Positions 56,313 through 64,000 of a stretch of 64,000 nucleotides of DNA are shown here, piece by piece. This DNA is from Prorocentrum cordatum (Eukaryota > Sar > Dinophyceae > Prorocentrales > Prorocentraceae): positions 105,001-169,000 of the forward strand of contig CAUYUJ010019253.1 in assembly GCA_963575745.1 (NCBI GenBank), written 5' to 3'. A program made the position numbers and the translations under genes. Under the pieces are notes generated by a model, which searched no databases, had not been told where the DNA came from, and saw nothing but the letters and a program-made list of their open reading frames with translations. How positions within the stretch are numbered: position 1 is the first letter of the stretch; every line of letters begins with the position of its first letter.

Positions 56313-58030
56313 GGCTGGCTCGAATCTGTCCTTGATGGAGGATAGAAGGCTAGGAAGAGGGAGGAGGTTCAAGCAATACGGCGTTGGATGACACAGAGGG
56401 GAACATTCGCGACGAGGGCTGAGAACGCAGAATTGCGCATGCAGAATTGCGCATATATCAAAAACTTAAGCAAGCACATAAGATTTAAATTGAGTATGTG
56501 GGGTTCCTCGGTAGCGTCATTTTACTTTCTCGCCCAAGCTGCGCCTGCAGGGGGACAGGCCCGACGTAGAGCGAGGCCCGAGCTCCTGGGCGCAGGCGGC
56601 GCCGAGAGGGCGCACGCGGCTCCGCCCCTGGGCCCCCGGGGCGGGCCCCTGCTCGACGCGGCGGGCACCGAGCGCGGCTGTGCGCGGGCCCGCTGCGAGC
56701 GCGCCGTGCACGCTCGCTCCGAGCAGTGGGGCGATGGGGGGCTCGCCCCCGGGGCTCGGGCGGCCCCTCCTGCCCCTCCCCTTCCCCGCCTCCTTCCTCC
56801 TCGCGTCGTCCCCGCTTCGGCATCATCCCCCCCTCGCCGCCTGGTGGCCCCCCCTTCGCCGCCTTGCCTCGAAGAGTGATTTCTTGTTTCCTTCCCTCGC
56901 CCTCCGCGTTGGCGGAGGGCGGGGGGTCTCGAGGGCATCGGAGCCTACCCGAACCTGCCCGCAGTGTCAGCGTCAAGAGGAGGAGGAGGAAGAGGAGGAG
57001 GAGGAGGAGCAGGAGGAAGAGGAGAAGGAGGAGGACGACGACGAAGGAGGGAAGACGGGGGCGAGGACGTCGCCACCGCCCTCCCCTCACCGAGACGGGC
57101 TGCACTCCAGCAGCTCTGCGCCGCTGTCGGAGTCGCTGGCAGTGGTCGCCTCCATCAGCCTGGCGGCCGCCAGCGGCAGCGCCGTCGCCACTGCTGCTGC
57201 GCCCTGGCCATCGTCGTCGACGACGGTGACGTTGTCGCAGCCGCCGGCACTGCTGCCAGCGCAGCCGCCAACATCGCCCTCGTCGGTGTCGTTGGCGTCG
57301 TCGCCAATCCCTCTCCCGCTGCCCGCTTCTCCTGTAGACCAGCCACACCAAGGGGAGCAATGTTCTTTACCTCCCTGGGGAAGCCCACCATAGCGACCGT
57401 CGCTCGAGGTGGGTGTCGAATCCGACGGCCCAACGCCCCAGGGAGGTATACGACCAGCGCTCCTCCAGCTGTGCCCACCCAGGGATGTATACGACCAGCG
57501 CCCCAGGGAGGTATACGACCCGCCCCTCCCCAAGACCCCGTCCCCGCCTCCCCCTCCCGCCGCCTCCGCCTGCCCCTTTCGCACGCGCACGGGCCGCCGC
57601 GAAGATCGGCGGGAGCGGCGCCGACGAGTTGGCGAGGCAGTGCGAGCTGCGGTCCCAGAGGGGTGGGAGGCGGACGAACACGAGAAAGGACGAGAGCGCA
57701 AGAAGACTCGGGGTATAGCCAAGAGCCCCCGTGGGGGAGGGAGAAAGACGAGCTCTCCAGTGGGAGGGCTGCAGCTCTGGGCGGGAAGACGCCAAGAAGC
57801 GCGATCTCCATCCTGCAACTCTTCCTCTCCCCACAAAACCGATTCCGGGATCTGCCCCCGAGCGCCCTCTGACCAGAATTTCGATGCGGACGCAGCCGCC
57901 GCGACGAGATCACCCCAGGAAGCCCCAAACGACTATAAACGTCCTCTTCCACTCTCTCTTTCCCGAGATCGCCCGGATCTTAGATCCTCCGACCCCGGAT
58001 CTTAGATCCTCCCTCCTTCCCTCCCCCCTC
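56313..58030. other. GC-rich segment without a supported gene
   Basis: Contains a GGA tract (56980-57045) and three copies of CAGGGAGGTATACGACC-like words (57436-57525). A minus-strand frame around 57087-57400 is acidic and Ser/Gly-rich but has no motif. Confidence 0.4.
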
Positions 58031-58035
58031 CCCTT

Positions 58036-58260
58036 CCCCCCGAGGAGGAGGAGGAGAGGGAGGAGGAGGAGGAGGAGGAGGAGGAGGAGGAGGAGGAGGA
58101 GGAGGAGGAGGAGGAGGCGGAGGAGGAGGAGGAGGAGGAGGAGGGAGGAGTAGGAGGAGGAGGAGGAGGAGGAGGAGGAGGAGGAGGAGGAGGAGGGGAG
58201 GAGGAGGAGGAGGAGGAGAGGAGGAGGAGGAGGAGGAGGAGGAGGAGGAGGAGGAGGAAA
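58036..58260. repeat. (GGA)n microsatellite immediately upstream of LINE-2
   Basis: GGA tract ending 4 bp before the first ATG of LINE-2 ORF1. Confidence 0.95.
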
Positions 58261-58263
58261 GCC

Positions 58264-60126
58264 ATGTGGGCACAGGACATCCTTTTTGGCGTGTGTCTTG
58301 CCCTTGGCTTAGGCGCCACACCCCTGGCCAGTTTCAGCTGCTTTGCTGGTGACTGGGGTGTGCGCGATCGGACCCAGCCAGTCAGCATTCCGCCTCCCAA
58401 GGAGGCTTCTTGGCACAAACGGCAGCGGCAGAAGAGACAGCGCGCCAGGGTTCTCCTGGCAGTGCTCAGAGCACAGGAGGTGATCCAGGAGCACCACTCA
58501 GCTCAGATGTTCGGAACATGGTCATGCCCGTGCGGACGCTACGTGAAGAATCACCAGAGATGCTTGTGCGGATGCCATTTCGACAACCGCCTGCGCCAGG
58601 GAGAGCAGCCACAGAGACAGCCACACATGTCAGCACGACCGAGGGCCGACGCCGCCATCGAGAGGAGCAGGCCGCCCCAGGCGAGGCGCGACCGCAGTGC
58701 AAGCCGCCCCAGTCGACGCGGGCGAGTGGAGCCAGACAAGCAGATCAAGCAATATGTTTCGAAGATCATTCCCATGACACGTGCAGAAGCAGTCGAGTAC
58801 GAATGCTACATCGATCCACCGACGAGCGACCCCGTGCAGCAGAAGCGCTACCAGGACGATACCCGCAGCCGCATGGTGGAATATGCGACTATGGCGCTTG
58901 CAGCCAAGCGCGCGGCCGACACTGTCGAGGCGGGGAAGTTGGACACCAAGCTGTCCGTGCTCAAGTGCATGATGGGGTTAACGCAGCCAACAGGGCAGCA
59001 GCTGGCTGCCATGAGGCAGAAGAAGGATCAAGCGGTCGAGAAGCTCAAGACTACGCGTGCCAGAGTAAAGATGCTTCAAGAACAGGAGGACGAGCAGCTC
59101 GAGGAGCTGGAGAGGCTCCGCGACTACGTGGCCGAGCTCGAGGAGCAGCGCAAGGAAGAGGAAAGTGGACAGGATACGGTCGGGCCGCCGCCTGGGCGCT
59201 TTGCTGCGCCTGTGCATGGTGGACCGCAGTTAGGAGTGAATCCTGGCCAGCCGTCGAACATGTACCAGCAGCACCCGCCGCCACCGCCGCCCGCCGTTCC
59301 CAGCCCGATGGAGGTCATTATGCAGCAGATGATGGCAAAGATGGCACAGCAGGATCAGCAGATGCAGTTCACGATGCAGGCGATGGGGTTTACACAAGCG
59401 CCGCCGGGGCAGGCGGCGCAGGCAGCGGCAGCGGAGGCGACGAGGCAGGGGGAGCAGGAGGCGGCAGCGAGGGCGGCGCAGCAAGCGCACGAGGCTATGT
59501 ACGGCACGGCGACACCGCGGCCGTCGATGGCGTCCTCGCCCATGCAGCCGCCAGTCGCGCCCGTGTCGTCGCACCCCCCAGTTGCGCCAGAGCCGATGGT
59601 GGTGGACGCGTCGCCGCTGCAGCCGCAGGGGCGATTGGCAAGCCCCAGCTCGCCGCCGCCTGGTCAGCCGACGCCGCCGACACCGCAGGCGCCAGCGCCC
59701 AGGACGCCGATCGTGGGCACCACAGGGGGCTTGAGGTCGCCAGCCGCGCCAGTCAAGCTGCCGTCGCCCGCGGAGAACGCCAGGGAGGTCGACACCACCC
59801 CGATCGCCGCGACGCAGCAGGCGGAGCCCGAGCAGGTGGAGCCGCCAGTCTGGCCGACGCCTATCTCGCCGACACAGCCGATGGTGAACAGCTCTCAGAT
59901 CGACGATCCATACGTGGTACCGCCGCAGCACAGCGTGACCTACACGTCGCCGACGGACTCTACTGTGCAGAAGGAGATCCGCAGGCTCGACAAAGAGAAA
60001 AGGGACTTGGAATTGTCGTCACCGCCGAAGAAGGAGCCCAGGAATCAGATCGCATCAGTGCCAGAGGCTCGGACGGCAGCAGCCAGGGCCAATGCCCAGC
60101 CAGCGGCGCCTGCAGGCGGTGCATGA
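58264..60126 (+). CDS. LINE-2 ORF1: zinc-ribbon/coiled-coil protein, 620 aa
   Basis: The start at 58264 gives the longest frame; Met 82 (58507, MFGTWSCPCG) is an alternative start just before the zinc ribbon, paralleling LINE-1. Cysteines C88-x-C90 and C100-x-C102-x-C104 form the ribbon. Residues 120-160 are Arg-rich (nucleic-acid binding). About 245-300 is a charged coiled coil (KKDQAVEKLKTTRARVKMLQ; EELERLRDYVAELEEQ). Gln/Met-rich and then Pro/Ala-rich low complexity follows to residue 560, with a charged end (KEIRRLDKEKRDLEL). The predicted role is an RNA-binding ORF1 protein of the retroelement RNP. The stop TGA overlaps the ORF2 ATG (ATGA), which suggests coupled translation. Confidence 0.75.
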   Translation: MWAQDILFGVCLALGLGATPLASFSCFAGDWGVRDRTQPVSIPPPKEASWHKRQRQKRQRARVLLAVLRAQEVIQEHHSAQMFGTWSCPCGRYVKNHQRCLCGCHFDNRLRQGEQPQRQPHMSARPRADAAIERSRPPQARRDRSASRPSRRGRVEPDKQIKQYVSKIIPMTRAEAVEYECYIDPPTSDPVQQKRYQDDTRSRMVEYATMALAAKRAADTVEAGKLDTKLSVLKCMMGLTQPTGQQLAAMRQKKDQAVEKLKTTRARVKMLQEQEDEQLEELERLRDYVAELEEQRKEEESGQDTVGPPPGRFAAPVHGGPQLGVNPGQPSNMYQQHPPPPPPAVPSPMEVIMQQMMAKMAQQDQQMQFTMQAMGFTQAPPGQAAQAAAAEATRQGEQEAAARAAQQAHEAMYGTATPRPSMASSPMQPPVAPVSSHPPVAPEPMVVDASPLQPQGRLASPSSPPPGQPTPPTPQAPAPRTPIVGTTGGLRSPAAPVKLPSPAENAREVDTTPIAATQQAEPEQVEPPVWPTPISPTQPMVNSSQIDDPYVVPPQHSVTYTSPTDSTVQKEIRRLDKEKRDLELSSPPKKEPRNQIASVPEARTAAARANAQPAAPAGGA

Positions 60127-63100
60127 TCGAGGATGTCGTTGCTGGTGTTGGCGGTGTCTGCAGGGAGGTTGCGGCACCGACATGGACGACCAGATCAACG
60201 GCCTCAAGCTATAACCATGCACTTTTTTCGCCTCTGCACATTTATTCTCCTGATGGGGTGTGGCGGGTCAGGTGGGATGGGACCATCTGTGCAGCCAATG
60301 CCCCCGAGTATGCAGCAGCTGGCCATGCGCGTCGAACCTTTGAACGTTCGCCTTCTGGTCAGGCCCAACCTAGGGCCACCACGGCCTACATGCGGGGTAA
60401 TGATGCATCACATGAGGATTGGATGCATCTTGATTTTAATGACGAGGCCTCCGACACGAGCCCGTTACAGGTGAGCGCATCCCAGCGTGTGCGCGAGTCA
60501 GCAGCAGCATCCGCCAGCGCGGAGGACGCAGAGTGGCAGCTATGCGATCCGTGCGTGCCGCATGAGAGTCAGGATGGGTGGCTGGGCGGGTGGAGGCTTG
60601 TCGGGGGGGAGGAGAACTCTGACAGTGCAAGTTTTAGCTCTTGTGAGCCAGCTGACTGGGACCTATGTCAGCGGGCTGGCGAGTGCGACATGCACTTACG
60701 CAACAGCTGTTCAGATGTTGGGATCGGCGGCTTTGAGCTTGCAGGCGAGGGGTATACGCCACTTGCGAGCACGCCAGCCAACAATACTATTGCACCCAGC
60801 GCAACCTCAGGCACCAATCGCGTTTTGGCCCAGCGGTCCGTGTCCTGGGGTGGCGTGGACGTTTTAACGTTTGTTGCGGATGAGCCTGTTGGTGACTGCA
60901 GCGTCACAAGCGTTGATGACACAGGTAGGAGCCCGACACCAATGGTCATATGTTTGGATACGCTGCTCAGTCCTGCCCGTGGCTACGTAAGTTGTGACTT
61001 TGCAGGTGCCGATCGGATCGTTCGCCGTATCGTTGCTCAGGCCCCTGTCAGGTTGCTCACCGACATAGGCAATGTCGAACTCAAGTTGGTGTCCGAGTTT
61101 GCGCTGGGTGTCGCAGAGCGGTGTGACCGCCCCCTCGGCCCCGTCGCGCTCTACACCGACGGATCCCTCACCAAGGATGAAGGGTCGAGTGGTTGGGCCA
61201 TGATTGCCACTTGTATGGATGAGGAAGGAGATGTCCGTTTTTTTTTTGTGTTTTTTGGCTGGAGGGGTCGTTGCCACGCTTGGATTCAATCTCGAAAGGG
61301 AAGTCAGCAGCGTCACAGCTGAGCTTGTTGGCATCGTCTGGGCCCTGGTCTGGACTGTTGCGCAGGCCGAGGTAGGAGGGGGCCTGGGGTCTCGGTTTCC
61401 TGATACCATCATGTCTGACTCCCAAGTTGCCATAGATATCACATTGGGAATTAGCGTTGGACACGCCGAGCCACAGCTTGCTGCCCTTGCCAGGCATCTA
61501 TATGAGCTTGCACGTGCCAGGGTCCACATAGCGCTGTTGCACATATATGGGCACAATAAGAATTGTTGGAACGAGTTGGCAGATGACATTGCGAAGTCCA
61601 CACGCACCCTCCAGTATGATTGTGTGGACCCTGCACTCGTGCGCGAGATGTATTTCACCCCGTCTTTGGCTTGGAACTGGATCGCAGAGCTAGGGTCAGC
61701 TGAGCGACAACAGTATCCACTGCACGGGCAATACCAATTTCGCATGCCAGACCATCCGCAGTGTTGTGACGCTGCAGGTGCTGGCACTTTCGTGCAAGCC
61801 ATCCCCGAGACTTGTGGTCAGTTTGATTGCAGCGAGAGCGTGAAGAAGGCCGTGCTTCGCGACTTCGTGCTTGCCAGTTACAACGCTGAATCCGCTCAGG
61901 ACCTTGTTCGAGGCGAGCGCACGGTGTTTCGAGGGCAGTGGCTTAGGCAGCAGTTTGCAGAGGCGGCAGTGCTGTTGGTCGGCATACAGGAAGCGCGGAC
62001 CCCCAGAGGCAGTAGGTCTGCTGATGGCTTTTTCTGTTTTTCGACGGGCCCCGAGGGTGGAAAAAATCTTGGTTGTGAGCTTTGGGTCAACGCCGCGGTT
62101 CCGTATGCCAAAGTTGGGGGAAGGGACGTCTATCTCAAAGCTGCTCATTGTCTAGTCGTGGAGGCGGAGCCGCGTAGCTTGGTCGTCAAGATCAGCGCCC
62201 CGTATTGGAGCACAGTTGTAATGGTCTGTCATGCACCCTGTATGGAGGCGAAGATGGACGTTCGCAAGCGGTGGTGGGACCATGCTAAGAGGATCGCCAG
62301 CCGCTTTGGCGTTGATATCATACTAGGAGATGCCAACGCACGCTTGGGAGACAAACAGTCAGAAGTAGTAGGGACTTTCGGAGGCACTTCGGAGGACAGT
62401 AATGGGGAGTTTTTCCATGCTTTGTTATGTGAGGCACGTTTGGCTGCTGTCACCACCATGTCTCCTGCGGCCACGCCTACATACGCATACTTGCACCACT
62501 CTGGGTCCCAGCATCGCATCGACTATGTCTGTGCTCCGCTATGCTTGGCATGCCATGTCACGGAGCATGGGGTTTTGCGCGATATCGATGTCGACCGCAG
62601 GCACCAGGACCACTACCCAGTTTATGCTAAGTTTCGGTGGAATGAGCACATAATGGTCGGCAAAAGGGTTCCCGCCATAGATGTGGCCGCCACGCGTGGT
62701 CCTGTCAAGCGTGAGGCTTTCGAGAAGGATCTCCTGGATTGCCCCCCCTTGCACTGGTCCCTTGATGTGAACCGACACTTTGAATTGCTCACTAGTATGA
62801 TGTACCAGTGTGCTGTCAACAACTTTGCTCGAGGTAAAAAGGGACCAGTGCGCAGCTATATTCGAGCTGAAACGCTGTGGGCCATCCGCCTTCGGCGCAC
62901 TGTTCGTGGTGTCTTGCGTGCCTTTCGCAACTGTGATGCCCGTCCGCTGCTGAGCTTTGCCGTATCCCTCGTGCAGGCTGACGACGAGCCTGACATTGCT
63001 GCGGCCAGGCTTGCATTTCCCGATTTCGACGCATGTGTGGGAGTCCTGAGTTTCGGAGCCAGACTCTGGGTTGAGCAGCTCCAGGGGGTTCAGGAATTTC

Positions 63101-64000
63101 ACGAAACCTGCCTTATGTTTCTTCGGACGTCTCAGCGCATTATTAGGAAAAAGCTGAGGGGGGACCGTACCGATTTTCTCGTCGAAGGGGCCCAAAAAGT
63201 CAACGATGCTATTGCTGCCAGTGATGGCCGGGAGGAATGGGGTTGGATGTCGTGCTTGATGGCCTTTGGAGGCTCTCGTAGCAAAGGTGACAAGGGTGCG
63301 CTACCCACGCGATTGGACACCACTGGCGCCCCATTTGAATCGCGAGAGGCTCTCGCGCATGGGCTGTTGCAGCACTTCGCTGCAGCAGAGAAGGCGTCCA
63401 TCTGCACTGTGGAAGAGTTGGTCGTTGCCTACAATGCGCAGCAAAAAGCATTCACATCCGTCGGTGCCAGAGAGTTGTCTAGTTTGCATTCCCTTGATTC
63501 CCTGCGTTGCGACCTGCTTCGCGCTTCGCGTAAGAAAGCAGGTGGTCCTGACTTGCTCACAAACGATGTATATTTGGCTGCCCCCGATGTGTGTGCTCGT
63601 ATGTTGCTCCCTCTGTTGACTAAAGTCCAGCTCACCTGTAGAGAGCCTTTGGCGTGGAAAGGGGGTGTCGCACACGACCTCTTTAAGAAAGGAGACCCCC
63701 GCCTGCTTAGCAATTTTCGAGAGATTCTCCTGGGCGTGCATGTGTGCAAGCATCACCATAAGTTTTTGCGGCGTAAGATTGTGGAAGTAGCGTCGGCACT
63801 GCTTGATATCGACCAACGCGGGGGACGGGCGGGAAGGGGCACAGCTAGTGCGTCATTGCAGGTCAGGGTCTTCCAGGATTTTGCACACTCGAGGGGGTGT
63901 TCCACGGTGCTCTACTTTACGGACCTTAAAGCCGCCTTCCATACGGTCATGCGTGAATTTTTGGTGCCGTTGCCGTCCGCCGCAAGCGAACTAGAAGACG
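60123..64000 (+). CDS. LINE-2 ORF2: RNase H - endonuclease - reverse transcriptase (3' truncated)
   Basis: Residues 1-335 match nothing I recognise. RNase H (61138-61610): YTDGSLTKD (Asp), TAELVGIVWAL (Glu), IMSDSQVAI (Asp), YGHNKNCWNELADDIAK (His, Asp). A frame change of one base is needed between 61203 and 61260, most simply in the T10 or T6 runs. Thereafter the frame is open to the window end. Endonuclease (about 61850-62640): VGIQEAR (Glu), CHAP, IILGDANARLG (Asp/Asn), QHRIDYVC and DHYPVYAKF, so all expected catalytic residues are present. Reverse transcriptase from about 63460: AGGPDLLT, LFKKGDPRLLSNFREI (fingers), then YFTDLKAAFHTV (motif A Asp, about 63924). Motifs B and C lie beyond 64000. 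The order RNase H-EN-RT differs from LINE-1 here and from I-group LINEs. Confidence 0.85.

Larger units (their letters stand above)
58264..64000 (+). mobile_element. LINE-2: non-LTR retrotransposon, 5' 5.7 kb (truncated by window end)
   Basis: ORF1 (58264-60126) and ORF2 (from 60123) with RNase H, then APE-type endonuclease, then reverse transcriptase up to motif A at the window edge. Apart from one frameshift at a T-run (61238-61256), ORF2 is open for 3.9 kb, so this copy is young. The 5' boundary lies at or within the GGA tract. Confidence 0.88.

Noticed and set aside
58410-60122. Upstream part of the ORF2 frame overlapping LINE-2 ORF1
   Set aside because: Composition here (G/A-rich, no zinc ribbon or coiled coil) is that of an out-of-frame reading of ORF1; ORF2 is taken to start at the ATGA overlap.
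1-64000. Spliced-leader gene, tRNA or rRNA genes
   Set aside because: I looked for the dinoflagellate spliced-leader core (CCATTTTGGCTCAAG) and tRNA T-loop patterns with matching arms and found none convincing; a covariance-model scan would be decisive.

Overview
The window looks like nuclear DNA of a dinoflagellate. The evidence is indirect: a GC-rich, intron- and repeat-dominated sequence with very little coding DNA; two non-LTR retrotransposons with eukaryote-type endonuclease, reverse transcriptase and RNase H domains; and one split host gene whose best-fitting introns include non-canonical donors and direct repeats at the splice junctions. No bacterial operons, CRISPR array, rRNA or convincing tRNA was seen. 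The species is not determinable from the sequence alone.

Layout. 0-13 kb: microsatellites, a decayed retroelement 3' end (minus strand, 937-1715), a 77-bp tandem array (3.7-5.2 kb), and a cluster of short inverted-repeat elements of about 175-190 bp (5.7-7.5 kb), then CA/CG, CCT and GGA tracts. 13.2-19.7 kb: a full-length but frame-broken LINE (LINE-1 here) in the order ORF1, endonuclease, reverse transcriptase, RNase H. 21.3-26.8 kb (minus strand): a five-exon gene that I reconstruct as mitochondrial ribosomal protein mL43. Its introns are filled with inverted-repeat elements and long GGA/UCC microsatellites. A 100-N assembly gap lies just upstream of its first exon.

27.1-45.4 kb: a macrosatellite with 1.3-1.6 kb units, each built from an internal duplication, an AT-looped palindrome and a GAC/ACG-rich core. 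One core is inverted, and two units carry a different core. 45.4-58 kb: more tandem families (about 700 bp, 25 bp, 21 bp and 89 bp units), two copies of a Stowaway-like MITE with TA target duplications (one nested inside another repeat whose uninterrupted copy is in the mL43 intron), and a second 100-N gap. 58.26-64 kb: a second LINE (LINE-2) running off the end of the window, nearly intact, with the unusual order ORF1 / RNase H - endonuclease - reverse transcriptase.

How it works together: the only host gene recognised is mL43 (mitoribosome large subunit). LINE-1 and LINE-2 encode distinct self-mobilising machineries. The short inverted-repeat elements encode nothing and would depend on enzymes supplied in trans. 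The long low-complexity open frames in the GGA, GAC, CA and GAT tracts are judged non-coding.
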